This document shows, piece after piece, positions 48,059 through 58,600 of a stretch of 64,000 bases of DNA. Source of the stretch: CAVRZJ01 sp964594125. Its GTDB lineage: Bacteria; Acidobacteriota; Thermoanaerobaculia; Thermoanaerobaculales; Thermoanaerobaculaceae. The stretch's first letter is position 1. Each line of letters starts with the position of its first letter. Location: the NCBI GenBank assembly GCA_964594125.1, contig CAZQLL010000018.1, positions 1 through 64,000 of the forward strand. The letters run 5' to 3'. The notes under the pieces were generated by a model that saw only the letters and a list, made by a program, of their open reading frames with translations, searched no databases and had not been told where the DNA came from. A program made the position numbers and the translations under genes.

Positions 48059-48064
48059 TACACT
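48059..48064 (+). promoter_or_regulatory. -10 box for the addBA pair
   Basis: TACACT lies 7 nt before the ATG at 48072 with no ribosome site, so the transcript is probably leaderless. Confidence 0.45.
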
Positions 48065-48071
48065 CCCAGCA

Positions 48072-51000
48072 ATGAGCACGGTGCCTCATGGCGGGCGCGC
48101 CGCCGTCATCGTCGCGCGCGGGGCGCGCGCGGTCGAGGCGCTTCTCCTCGCGGAGCTCGCGGAGCTGGCGGCCGCCGCGCGCCGCGAGCCGGCGCTGCTC
48201 GCCCGGCCCGTCCTGGTGGTGGTGCCGTCGGCCTCGCTCCGCCTCCACCTCGCTGCCCGCCTGGTCGCCGAGCACGGCGCGGCGGCGGGGATCGCGGTCG
48301 TGACGCTGCACAGGCTGGCGCACGAGGTGGTGGCGGCGGCCGACGCGCCGGAGCGGCGCGGCGCCGCCCTCTTCCCGCTCCTCGTGCGGCGCGCCGCGCG
48401 GCGCGAGCCGGCGCTCGCCGGTTTCCTCGAGCCGCTCGCCGACGGGTACGCCGGCATCGCCGGCACGGTGCGCGACCTGCTCGACGCGGGCCTCGAGGCC
48501 GCCCACGCCGACGCGCTCGACGAGCGGCTCGCCGAGCTCGACCGGCGCGGCTGGGATGCGGCGCTCACGCGGGCGCGGGCCGTCGTCCGCGTCGCCGCAG
48601 CGGTGCACGAGGAGATGGAGGCGCTCGGCGCCGGCCGCACCTCGACGCTGCTGCGTCTCGCCGCGGAGCTGCTGCTGGCGGACGCCGGGCGCGTGTTGCC
48701 GGCGCGGGCCGTGCTCGTCCATGGGTTCGCCGAGGCGACCGGCGTCGCCACCGACCTGATCGAGGCGCTCGTGCGGCGCTGCGGCGCGCGCGTCTTCGTC
48801 GACGAGCCGCCGGATCCGGCCGAGCCCGGCCGGGCCGACCTCGGCGCGGTGTTCACGCACCGCCTGCGCGGCCGCCTTGCCGGATACGCGGCGGAGATCG
48901 ACAGCCGTGCGAGCGGGGCGCCGGCGCCAGCGGCGGCCGCTGATCTCGTGATGCGCCGCGCGCCCGGCACCTTCGCGGAGCTGCGCGCCGTCGCCGCCGA
49001 CGTCCGCGCGCTGCTCGACGGCGGCGCACGCCCCGAGTCGATCGGCGTGGTGGCGCGCGACCTCGGCGCCGTCCAGGTCGCTCTCCACCAGCACTTCGGC
49101 CGCCTTGGCATCCCGTACTCGGCGCACGGCGCGCCGGGCCTCCGCGGTCCCGCCAGCCGCCGCCTCGATGCCCTCGCCGCCCTCCTCGCCGCGGGCGGCG
49201 ACGCGCCGGTCGACGCGTGGCTCGACCTCGCGTACGGGGCCGAGGGCGCACGGGTCGGCGACCTGCGGCTGGCGCTGCGCGTGCTCGGCGCCGCCACCGT
49301 CGCCGACGTCGCGGGGCTGCAGCTCGAACAGCGGCTCGGCGGCGCGGCGTGGCTCGCGCTGCCGGTGCGGCGCGGCTTCGATCCGGCCGAGGGCAGCGGG
49401 GACGAGGACGGCGCGGGCGACGCCGGCGAGGCGGACGAGGCCGCCGGGCGGCGCTCGCTCAGCCCGACGCGCCGCCGCGTCCCGGCCGCCCGTCTGCAGG
49501 GCGCCGTCGACGCCGCAGCGCACTGGCGCCGTGCCTGGGCCGCGCTGCCGGCGCGCGGTCCGATGCGCGTGCACGCGGCCGGGCTGCGCGGCCTGCTCGA
49601 CGACGTGCTCCGCTGGCGCCCCGATCCCGGCGGCGGCGACACCATGCACCGGGCGCTCGCGACGCTGACGGCGGAGCTTCCACAGACCCTCGAGCTCGAG
49701 CGCGACGAGGCGCTGGACCTGCTCCGCGAGGCGTTGCGCGATGGGGGGCGGGTGCCGGCAGGCGGCGCCGGCGGCGGCGTGCAGGTGCTCGGCGTCGTCG
49801 AGGCGCGCGGCCGCACGTTCGAGCGTCTGTTCGTGGTCGGCCTCAACCGCGACGTGTTTCCGCGCCCGGTGCGCGAGGACTGGCTGCTGCCGGACCGTCT
49901 GCGCGCCGCGCTGCTGCCGCTGCTCCCCGACCTGCCGCTCAAGCGCACCGGCCACGACGAGGAGCGCTACCTCTTCGCCCAGCTCCTCTCCGCAGCGCCG
50001 CACGTCACCGTGTCGTGGACCGAGTGCGACGACGACGGCAGGCCGACCCCGGCGTCGCCGCTGGTGGAGCGCCTGCGCGCGGTCGCCGCCGGCGAACCGG
50101 CGCTGCTGCGCGATCTCTGGGCGCCGGGCGGTGTCGGCGACCGCGCGCCGCGTCCCGCGCACGAGCACGCGGTGCTCGCCGGGCTCTCCGGCGACCGCGA
50201 GCGCCTCGCCGCCGTGCTGCCGATCGCGCTCGCCGCCGCGGGTCCCGCCCCCGCTCCCGGGACGGGAGAACCGTGCGAGCCGGGCGCCGGCACGGCGGCA
50301 GGTGCGGCTGGCGGTGCGGGCACGGTGCCCGCGCCCGCCGCCGGGGACGTCGCCAGGGCGCGTGCCGCCGTCCTCGCCGAGATCGACCCCGACCGCCGCA
50401 CCGCCGACGGGCGCCGCCGCGCGACGCTGCCGGGACCGTATTTCGGTTTTGTCGGCCCCGCGCCTGGGCGCGGCGCCGACACGAGCGCCGGCCCCGCGCC
50501 TGCGCGCGGCGCCGAGACAGTGACGGACCCGGAGCACTGCGCCGGCGACCCGCGCGCCGCCGACCCGTGGGTGACCGCGCTGGAGGGGATCGCACGCTGC
50601 CCGTGGCGGATGTTCCTCGGGTCCGTGCTGCGCCTCGATCCGGCGCCCGATGCCGACGCCGGTTTGCCGGCGCTCTCCGGGGCGCTGCTGGGCAGCACGG
50701 TGCACGCCGCGCTCGAGCGGATCGCGGGCGGCGCTCCCGGCGGCGGCCCGCAGTCGCTGGCGAACCTCTCGGTTATCGCCGCCCGCCCCGCCGCCTGGCC
50801 GGACGAGGCCGGGCTCGAGGGCATCCTCGCGGCCGCCGCCGAGGAGGTGCTGCGCGAGGAGGGGCTGGCGCTGCCGCTGCTGGTGCGCAGCTTCGCCGAG
50901 CGCGCGCGGCCGTTCCTCGACGCCGCGCACGCCGCCGACTTCGCCGGCGAGACGCCGCCCGCGGTGGCCGGCGTCGAGGTGGAGGGCGCCGCGGTCGTCA

Positions 51001-51575
51001 CCGACGCCGGCGGGCGCGAGCGGCGCGTCGGCTTCCGCGTCGACCGCGCCGACGCCGTGGCGGGGGCGCTGCGCCTCACCGACTTCAAGAGCGGCCGCCC
51101 GTTCTCCAACGCCGGCACGGAGGCGGGAAAGCGCAAGGCGCTGCTCACGGCGATCGCCGGAGGGCAGTGGCTGCAGGCCGCAGCGTATGCGGCCGCCGGC
51201 GGCGAGGTCGCGGCCGGGCGGTACCTTTTCCTCAGGCCCGAGATCGCCGACGGCGCGCGCGCGTTCGTCGCCGCCGCCGAGCCGGAGGTGCTGCAGGCGT
51301 TCCGCCTCGCCGCTCTCGACCTGCTCGCGCTGCACGACGCCGGCGCCTTCTTCCCGCGCGTCGTCGGGCGCGACGGCAAGGCGGAGAACGCGGCATGCAA
51401 GGCGTGCCCGTTCCGCGAGGCGTGCGTGGCCGGCGACTCCGGCGCGCGCCGCCGGCTGCTGGCGTGGGCGCCGGTGGGTGGAGGGGCAGGCGACGCGGCG
51501 GTCCGGGCGGCGGCGCGGGTGTGGCGGCTGGGCACGGACGACGACGGCGGCGCGGGCGGGGAGGGGAGCGCGTGA
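48072..51575 (+). CDS. addB: AddB-like exonuclease subunit
   Basis: The 1167-residue protein has a degenerate helicase-like N-terminal part (no intact Walker A), the FVVGLNRDVFP segment typical of AddB/RexB (about 585), and a C-terminal PD-(D/E)XK nuclease (about 830-1120) with RVDRAD and LTDFKSG. Fe-S cysteines are the CPW motif (about 842) and CKACPFREAC near 1115. Two 12-residue repeats (GPAPxRGAxT) lie at about 797-820. It partners AddA in resecting double-strand breaks. Its stop overlaps addA by GTGA. The start has a -10-like box and no ribosome site. Confidence 0.87.
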   Translation: MSTVPHGGRAAVIVARGARAVEALLLAELAELAAAARREPALLARPVLVVVPSASLRLHLAARLVAEHGAAAGIAVVTLHRLAHEVVAAADAPERRGAALFPLLVRRAARREPALAGFLEPLADGYAGIAGTVRDLLDAGLEAAHADALDERLAELDRRGWDAALTRARAVVRVAAAVHEEMEALGAGRTSTLLRLAAELLLADAGRVLPARAVLVHGFAEATGVATDLIEALVRRCGARVFVDEPPDPAEPGRADLGAVFTHRLRGRLAGYAAEIDSRASGAPAPAAAADLVMRRAPGTFAELRAVAADVRALLDGGARPESIGVVARDLGAVQVALHQHFGRLGIPYSAHGAPGLRGPASRRLDALAALLAAGGDAPVDAWLDLAYGAEGARVGDLRLALRVLGAATVADVAGLQLEQRLGGAAWLALPVRRGFDPAEGSGDEDGAGDAGEADEAAGRRSLSPTRRRVPAARLQGAVDAAAHWRRAWAALPARGPMRVHAAGLRGLLDDVLRWRPDPGGGDTMHRALATLTAELPQTLELERDEALDLLREALRDGGRVPAGGAGGGVQVLGVVEARGRTFERLFVVGLNRDVFPRPVREDWLLPDRLRAALLPLLPDLPLKRTGHDEERYLFAQLLSAAPHVTVSWTECDDDGRPTPASPLVERLRAVAAGEPALLRDLWAPGGVGDRAPRPAHEHAVLAGLSGDRERLAAVLPIALAAAGPAPAPGTGEPCEPGAGTAAGAAGGAGTVPAPAAGDVARARAAVLAEIDPDRRTADGRRRATLPGPYFGFVGPAPGRGADTSAGPAPARGAETVTDPEHCAGDPRAADPWVTALEGIARCPWRMFLGSVLRLDPAPDADAGLPALSGALLGSTVHAALERIAGGAPGGGPQSLANLSVIAARPAAWPDEAGLEGILAAAAEEVLREEGLALPLLVRSFAERARPFLDAAHAADFAGETPPAVAGVEVEGAAVVTDAGGRERRVGFRVDRADAVAGALRLTDFKSGRPFSNAGTEAGKRKALLTAIAGGQWLQAAAYAAAGGEVAAGRYLFLRPEIADGARAFVAAAEPEVLQAFRLAALDLLALHDAGAFFPRVVGRDGKAENAACKACPFREACVAGDSGARRRLLAWAPVGGGAGDAAVRAAARVWRLGTDDDGGAGGEGSA

Positions 51576-54500
51576 GCGCCGGCCGCATCGAGGAGCTCCG
51601 CAGGGCCGACGACGAGGCGCGCCGGGCTGCGCAGAAGGTCTTCGACCGTGCGGTCGTGCTCGAGGCCGGCGCCGGCACCGGCAAGACGTCGGCGCTGGTG
51701 GCGCGCCTCGTCTGCTGGTGCGTCGGCCCCGGATGGGAGCGGGCCGCCGCCGCGCTGGGCGGCGCTGCCACCGCGTCCGCGTTGGGGACGGCGGGACGGC
51801 GCGGCCGGGACGACAGCGTCTCGGAGGCGGTGGTGCAGGCGGCGCGCGCGGTCGAGCCGCACCCCGACCGGATCGCCGCGCGGGTGCTCGAGGGCGTCGT
51901 CGCCATCACCTTCACCGACGCGGCCGCCGCCGAGATGGCGGCGCGCGTCGCGCGGGCGCTCGCCGCTCTCGCCCGCGGCGAGGCCGCCGAGGGGATCGAC
52001 GCGGCGGCGCTGCCCGAAGCGCCCGCGCTGCGGCGGGAGCGCGCGGCCCACCTGCTGCTGGCGGTCGACCGCCTGCGGGTGTCGACGATCCATGCGTTCT
52101 GCAGCCGTCTCCTCGCCGCCAACCCGGCCGAGGCGGGCGTGCACCCCTCGTTCGCCGTCGACGCCGGCGAGACGCGCGTCGAGGAGATCGTCCGGGCCGC
52201 GGTCGCCGCCCGCCTGCGGCGCGAGGCGTACGGTCCCGCGGCGGATGACGTCGTGACACTCGCCGCCGGCGGGATCGGCCCCGACCGCATCGCGGCGGTC
52301 CTCGCCGCTCTCGTCCGCGACGGTGTGCCCGAGGAGGCGCTCGCGGACGATCCCTGTGCTCCGGAGCGCGTGGCGGCGCTCGGCGCGGCGCTCGCCGCGC
52401 GCGCCGCCGGCCTTTCCTCGCTGATCGGCGACCGCTTCGCCGGCCGCAGGCGCGCCAGGAACGCTGTCGCGCTCGTCGAGGCGCTGCGCGCGCTCCCTGC
52501 CAGGCTCCCGACGAGCCTCGGCCACGGCGCGGCGCATGGTGCGCCGGAGGCTCGGCTCCCGGCAGTGACGGCGGGGGGTGAGCAGGCTTCCGCAGCCACC
52601 GCCGAGCGCGTTCCGGGCCTCACGCTCGTCGACCTGAAGGCGCTGGTCGCGACCCACCTGCCGGACACCCTGCGCAAGCACCTGGCCAAGTGGGCCACGG
52701 GCGATCTCGGCGCCGAGGAGCGCGCCGCCGCCGGCGACATCGCCGCCGAGCTCGCCGCGGCCGCCCGCGATCTCGCCACGATCTGCTCGCACGTCGAGAG
52801 GGCCGACGAGCCGCTGCTGCGCGCCGCCTGCCGCGTCCTCGCGCCGCTGCTCGCCGAGGTCCGCCGTGCGATGCGCGATGCCGGCGTCCTCACATACTCC
52901 GACCTCCTCGGGCGCTGCCGCGACCTCCTCCGCGATCACCCCGAGACGGCGGCGCGCGAGCGGCGCGCCATCGAGCAGCTCGTGGTCGACGAATTCCAGG
53001 ACACCGACGCGCTGCAGTGCGAGATCGTCGCGGCGCTGGCGCTCGAGGGCGACGATGGCGAGCGCCCGGGACTGTTCCTGGTCGGCGATCCGAAGCAGTC
53101 GATCTACGGCTGGCGCAACGCCGACCTTGCCGCCTACGAGGCGTTCGTCGGCCGCGTCCTCGCCGCCGGCGGCGTCCGCCACGCGCTGTCCGTCAACTTC
53201 CGCTCGGTCCCCGCGGTCCTCGACGAGGTCGAGCGCTGCCTCGGCGACGTGATGGCGCGCGACCCCGGGTTCCAACCGGCGTTCGAACCGCTGCTCCCGT
53301 GCCCGGCCAGGGAGACCGACGCGGGTTTCGCACGCGCCGGCCGCGCCCCGGTCGAGCACTGGATCATCGCCGCCGGAGGCGAGCCAGCGGCCGGGGGGTC
53401 GGAAGGCGCCACCGAGGTCGAGGCGAGCGCAGCGGCGGCCGACATCGCCGAGCTGCACGCGCGCGAGGGCGTTGCGTGGTCCGAGGTGGCGATCCTGATG
53501 CGCGCCACCGGAGACCTGCCGACCTATCTGCAGGCGCTGCGCGATGCGGGCGTGCCGTATGCGGTCGAGCGCGAGCGGACGTTCTACCGCCGGCGGGAGA
53601 TCCTCGAGGCGTCGGCGCTCGTCCGTGCCGTGCTCGACCCCGCCGACCACGTCGCCCTCGTCGCCTGGCTGCGCTCAGCCTGCGTCGGCGTGCCCGACGC
53701 GGCGCTGCTGCCGCTGTGGTCGCGCGGCTTCCCCGGCCTGATGACCGAGCTCGTCGGTCCCGACGCGGGCGCGCTCGCGCGCCTGCGCGCGGCGATCGCC
53801 GGCGCCGCGGCGGCGACGCCGGCCGTGCCCGGCAGCGAGCGCATCGCCGGCTGGGAGCAGGCGCTCATGTGGGCGGTCGAGACGCTGGCGCACGCGCGCG
53901 CGGCGTTTGCGGCGCGCCCGGCGGCGGAGCTCGTCGAGGTGCTGCGCGCCGCGACGCTGGTCGAGGCCACCGAGGCCGCGCGTGCACTCGGCGTGTACCG
54001 GGTAGCCAACCTCGACCGCTTCTTCCGCCTGCTGCTCGCCGCGATGGACGAGACCGGCGCGCACCCGCAGGCCGTGCTCGAGCGCCTGCGACGCGCGCTG
54101 CGCGAACCGGAGCAGGAGGAGGCGCGGCTGCGCGACGCGGCGGTCGACGCGGTGCGGGTGCTGACGATCCACAAGGCGAAGGGGCTCGACTTCGGCCACG
54201 TCTACCTGGTCCAGGCCGGGCGCGGGATGCCGAACGAGAACCTCAAGGAGGCCGCGGCCGCGCGCGTCGGCGACGCCTGGGAGCTCTCGCTGTTCCGGCG
54301 CCCGTCGCCGGGGTGGTGGCGCGCCGCCGCGCGCTCCCGCCGCACCGCGGAGGCCGAGCTGGTGCGCACGCTGTACGTCGCGATGACGCGCGCCCGCGTG
54401 CGGCTGGTGGTTTCCGGCGACTGGCCCGCGCTCGCCGCCGCCGGGCCAGGGGCGCGCCCGTCGCACCTGGGCCTGCTCGCGCGCCGCCGCGGCGGCATTC

Positions 54501-55543
54501 CCGACATCACGGCGCTCGTCGCCGCCGCGGCGGCGGACGGCGGATCTGGCGGGTCGCGAGCGCCGCAGGGTGCGCCGGAGGCCGATGCGGCGCAGGGATG
54601 CCCGCGCCCGCAGGCCCCCGGCACGGCTTGCCGCGACCATGGCGGGGTCGCGTGGCGCGTGCTGTCGGCCGGTGCCGCGGACCGCCGCCACGCCGCGGCC
54701 GCCGCGGCCGGGGCGCCGGCCGACCCGGCCGCGGTCGCCGCGCAGGCCCGCACCCTCGCTCGTCTCGGCGCCGAGGCGGCCTCGCGCATGGCGCGGCCGT
54801 GGTCGGCGCCCGCCTCGGCCGAGGCGCACCGCCTGTTCGCCGCGGACGCCCGCGACGGCGAGGAGGACGCGGCGCCGCGCCGCGCCGCCCGCCCGACGGG
54901 CGGCGGCGGCAGCGAAATCGCCACCGCGGCGGGCACCCTGGTGCACCGCGTCCTGGAGGAGTTGGACCTCGCCGACGACATCGCCGCCCAGCTCGCCGCG
55001 GCCCGGCCCGCGATCGCCCGCCGCGCCGCCGCGCTCGTCCCCGCGGTCGATCCCGGCGCCGTCGCCGAGCGCGCCGCCGCCATCCTCGCGCGCATGGCGG
55101 CGTCGCCGCTCCTCGCGCGCCTCGCGGCAGTCGCCCCCTGCGTCGTGGCCCGCGAGCTCCCGGTCCTCCTCCCGCCGCACGATGTCGGCAGCTCGGCTGC
55201 GCCGCGGTCGCCCGGCGCCGGCGGCGCCCCCGACCGCGCCGGGGGGCTCCCCGGCGAGACCGGCTCCATTCGCAGCGACGGCAACGCCGGCGCCCCCGTC
55301 GCGTTCGTCGCCGGCGCCATCGACCTCGTGTACCGCGACCCGGACAGCGCGGAGCTGGTGGTCGCCGACTACAAGACCGACGAGGCCGAGTCGGAGGCCG
55401 CCCTCGCTGAAAAGGCCGCCACCTACCGCTCGCAGGGCGCCGTCTACTGCCGCGCGCTGCAGGACGCGCTCCGCCTCCCTGCGCCGCCGCGCTTCGAGCT
55501 GTGGTTCCTCTCCGCGGGCTGCATCGTCCCCGTCAGCGTTTGA
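51572..55543 (+). CDS. addA: AddA-like helicase-nuclease subunit
   Basis: The 1323-residue SF1 helicase has Walker A EAGAGTGKT (about 29-37), Walker B VVDEFQDTDA (about 471-480), GDPKQSIYGWRNAD, VNFRSVP, LTIHKAKGLDF and LYVAMTRAR. The C-terminal PD-(D/E)XK nuclease has the H in GTLVHRVLEE and the D-x-K in VVADYKTDEAE. It unwinds and degrades DNA ends with AddB. GTG start in a 4-bp overlap with addB. The region 950-1090 is Ala/Arg-rich and less conserved. This is a complete recombination initiation pair. Confidence 0.9.
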   Translation: MSAGRIEELRRADDEARRAAQKVFDRAVVLEAGAGTGKTSALVARLVCWCVGPGWERAAAALGGAATASALGTAGRRGRDDSVSEAVVQAARAVEPHPDRIAARVLEGVVAITFTDAAAAEMAARVARALAALARGEAAEGIDAAALPEAPALRRERAAHLLLAVDRLRVSTIHAFCSRLLAANPAEAGVHPSFAVDAGETRVEEIVRAAVAARLRREAYGPAADDVVTLAAGGIGPDRIAAVLAALVRDGVPEEALADDPCAPERVAALGAALAARAAGLSSLIGDRFAGRRRARNAVALVEALRALPARLPTSLGHGAAHGAPEARLPAVTAGGEQASAATAERVPGLTLVDLKALVATHLPDTLRKHLAKWATGDLGAEERAAAGDIAAELAAAARDLATICSHVERADEPLLRAACRVLAPLLAEVRRAMRDAGVLTYSDLLGRCRDLLRDHPETAARERRAIEQLVVDEFQDTDALQCEIVAALALEGDDGERPGLFLVGDPKQSIYGWRNADLAAYEAFVGRVLAAGGVRHALSVNFRSVPAVLDEVERCLGDVMARDPGFQPAFEPLLPCPARETDAGFARAGRAPVEHWIIAAGGEPAAGGSEGATEVEASAAAADIAELHAREGVAWSEVAILMRATGDLPTYLQALRDAGVPYAVERERTFYRRREILEASALVRAVLDPADHVALVAWLRSACVGVPDAALLPLWSRGFPGLMTELVGPDAGALARLRAAIAGAAAATPAVPGSERIAGWEQALMWAVETLAHARAAFAARPAAELVEVLRAATLVEATEAARALGVYRVANLDRFFRLLLAAMDETGAHPQAVLERLRRALREPEQEEARLRDAAVDAVRVLTIHKAKGLDFGHVYLVQAGRGMPNENLKEAAAARVGDAWELSLFRRPSPGWWRAAARSRRTAEAELVRTLYVAMTRARVRLVVSGDWPALAAAGPGARPSHLGLLARRRGGIPDITALVAAAAADGGSGGSRAPQGAPEADAAQGCPRPQAPGTACRDHGGVAWRVLSAGAADRRHAAAAAAGAPADPAAVAAQARTLARLGAEAASRMARPWSAPASAEAHRLFAADARDGEEDAAPRRAARPTGGGGSEIATAAGTLVHRVLEELDLADDIAAQLAAARPAIARRAAALVPAVDPGAVAERAAAILARMAASPLLARLAAVAPCVVARELPVLLPPHDVGSSAAPRSPGAGGAPDRAGGLPGETGSIRSDGNAGAPVAFVAGAIDLVYRDPDSAELVVADYKTDEAESEAALAEKAATYRSQGAVYCRALQDALRLPAPPRFELWFLSAGCIVPVSV

Positions 55544-55614
55544 CCGACCGTCGGAAGGGAGACCTCGGGCCTCCCCGTGAGCGCCGGTGTGACTCCGGGC
55601 CCGTCGCCCTCTGA

Positions 55615-55642
55615 GCTCGGCGGCCCTCGCGGGACGCCGAGC
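55615..55642. terminator. Hairpin between convergent addA and surface-protein gene
   Basis: GCTCGGCG (55615-55622) pairs with CGCCGAGC (55635-55642), with an inner CCC/GGG stem and TCGC tetraloop. It sits between two convergent genes and is the likely bidirectional terminator. Confidence 0.5.
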
Positions 55643-55650
55643 GGCGGCGG

Positions 55651-58600
55651 CTACGGCGGGTTCTGGCAGAAGTGGAACCTGGTGTTGAGCACGTACGGGA
55701 ACATCGCGCACGCGACGCACGCCGACGGGAAGGCGCCGTCGGCGAAGTCCCTCCTGACGCGGCTCTCGGGGAATCCCGGCGTGTAGAGGAAGACCGGCTC
55801 GCCGACGTTGTTGTAGCTGCCGTCGCGGCTCTCGTAGAGCACGTCGAGGTTGCTCGCGCCGTCGTAGGCGAACGGCGTGTCGAGCGAGACCGTTTTCCAG
55901 CCGCTGCCCGTGTAGGTGAGCGTCCCGTCGAAGACCTTGACGTATCCGGCGGTGCCGGGGTATCCGGTGTCGGAGAAGCCGGTGGCCGGCGTGTGTCTGA
56001 TGTAGATCGCCTGGTTGGTCATGGTGTAACCGGCGATGACGCTGTCGACCTGGAAGCTCAGTTGCGTGATGGTGCCGGCCGCTCCGAGCTCGCTCTGCAG
56101 GTAGATGACGTTGGACCAGGAGTAGTCCCATTCGCCGTTGAACGGGTACTTCTCGGACTTGCCGGCGCCCGTGCCCACCGTCACCTCGGCATCGACGCAG
56201 GGCCGACGGCGGAGCTGGCGGCTCGGGCGCGCCGGCGTGGACGCCGAGACGCACGATCTGTCGTTGCCCGGGTTGGTGTCGTTCTGGTTGTGCACGGTGG
56301 CGCAGTTCGTCAGCGTGCTGCCCGCCGCAGCGGTGACGTTCACAGTGATGGAGATCGGCGGCAGCGGCCCCGGGGGCACGGGCTGGATGCTCGCGTCCCA
56401 GGTGCAGGTCACCATCGCGGGCGGGGGCGCTCCCGCCACGGAGCAGTTCCAAAGGCTGCCGCCCTGTGCGACGGAGACGACCTGCACCCCCGGGGGCAGG
56501 GTGTCGGTCACCGTCGTGACGCCTGCGCACGGCCCGTCGCCGAGGTTGGTGACGGTGAGGGTGAAGGTCGCCTGCTGCCCGCTGATCGGCGGGTAGGGCT
56601 GCACCGACTTCCTGATCGCCAGGTCGCACCCGGCGGCCGTGCGGTTGCCGAAGTCGTACGGTCCCGGCGGGGAGAACGCGGGCGGCGAGCCGCCGGTGAT
56701 CGTCACCGTGTGCGTCCCCGGCGTGGAGGGGAACGTCTGGCTCCAGCCGGACTGGTGCGCCTCCGAGATCGTGTAGGTGACGGGCGGCGCGTTGGGACCC
56801 GGAATCGGGACGAGCACGCAGTAGGTGCCCTGGGCGCCGGTGACGGCGGTGCCGACCAGATTGCCGGAGGCGTCCGTGACCTCGATCTGCCAGCCGGCCA
56901 GCCCGGGCTCGCCCGGCTGCTGCACTCCATCGGCGTTCGCGTCGTGCCACTTCCTGCCGCACAGCTCGGCGATCAGCGGGGTGATCCGGTAATCCTCGGT
57001 CTCGCCGGTGGGGTAGCCGTTCGCATAGGCGGCGCCCGCGCTGCCGCCGCGGCCGAGGTCGGCGGGCGAGGTGAAGGGCCCGCCGTTGTCGCCGGCGAGC
57101 ACCGGCTGGTCGCTCACCGTGATGCGCATCCACAGCGGTGCCGATCCCTGGGCCATGGAGACGAACGGCGGCGAGGTGAACGGCGCGAAGCCGCCGGGCG
57201 CGAGGTTGCCGGGGACGGTGACGACCATGTTCTGGACGGCCCACTCCTGGCCGTGTGCGTCGATCGCTGGGCCCATGGCGCAACGGAACCCGTCGTCCCA
57301 GTCGCCGTCGCGGGTGAAGTCGTACCAGACGTTGACGTAGTAGCTCCCCGGCGGCGCCGTCGTCGCGGCCGAGAGGGTGAAGGGAAGCTGGGTGGTCCCG
57401 CACGGCGGCAGCAACACCGCGGCCGGGGTCACGCCGTCGTCGCGGACGTCGTGGTCCGCTCCGCCGCTCGACGGCGTGAGGTTGTTGACGCCGTCCTGAT
57501 CCGCGCCCGTGTCGGCCTCGGCCTCGAAGGTGACGTCCGGACCCAGCCAGACCGCGCCCTTGGCGGCGAGGTGCCGGGGCCCCCGCCACCCGGGCAGCGA
57601 GGCGTCGTGGACGGTGGGGTAGTGGGCCGTCACCGGCGGCGCGGAGTAGGCCAGCATCTGGGCGCCCGGATGGTTGATGGAGTCGGGCGCGTCTCCGAGA
57701 TCGGACTGGATCTCGGTGTAGTCCCTGCACTTGCCGCTCGCGCCGGCGTGGTGGATGTCCACCACCTCCTGCGGCGTCAGGGCGCGGTTGAACAGCTCGA
57801 GCTCGTCGATGGCGAGTTCGCAGCGGGCGCCGGGCGTGTGGAGCTCGCCGATCCACATCGGCACCGTGGTGGTCACCGAGCCGGGCGGCGGCGTGAACGT
57901 CCCGGCGGGCGACCCGTTGATGTAGAAGGTGCCGACGCCGGCCGTCCGATCCACGGTCACCGCAACGAAGTACCACGGGCCGATGTTCGCCATCGGCTGG
58001 GCGTTGGCCACGAGGGTGCCGGCGCTCGTGAACGTCGCCCCGTTGATCTGCAGGTTGAGGTTGGCGGTCGTCGGCACCGGCTGATCAAGGTAGAACGAGA
58101 ACCCGGCGTTGGTGTTCGTGTCGAGCTTGTCGACGATCGGGGAGAACCGTCCGGGACCGCAGCCGACCGCTCTCACCCAGGCGTCGATCGAGAAGTCGCC
58201 GCTGCCGAGGTCGAGCTCGGCCTGCGGCGCGACGGTGACGTAGGGGCCGTAGAAGTACAGCGCGCCGGCACCCACCATGCCGACGACCGGAGCCGGGCCG
58301 GGGTTGGGACCCGGCGGCCCCACCGGCCCGGGCTGGGGCGTCCCGACGTTGTTGACCAGGGAGTCAGGCGGCGGCGCGATGTCGTCGATCGCGGTCGCCC
58401 CGTTCTGCTCGTCGAGCGGGTACCAAGCCACCAGCCCGGCGGGCGGCACGACGCACCCGAGGCACGTCGCCTCGAGCCTCGCGGCGACCAGCAGGCCCGT
58501 GATGTTGGAGAGGTTGTTGACGGTGATGTCGAGATGATTGGAACCGTTGAGGAACCCCGAGGTGATGTTGAGCGGCTGCGCCGCCGAGAAGCAACCGCCG

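Noticed and set aside
50456..50520. Frameshift or insertion at the direct repeats in addB
   Set aside because: The two repeats of about 36 bp keep the reading frame and lie in a Gly/Ala/Pro linker; the nuclease domain follows intact.
53675..57976. 1433-codon minus-strand frame across addA and the surface-protein gene
   Set aside because: It spans two genes supported by motifs in other frames, so it is a shadow.
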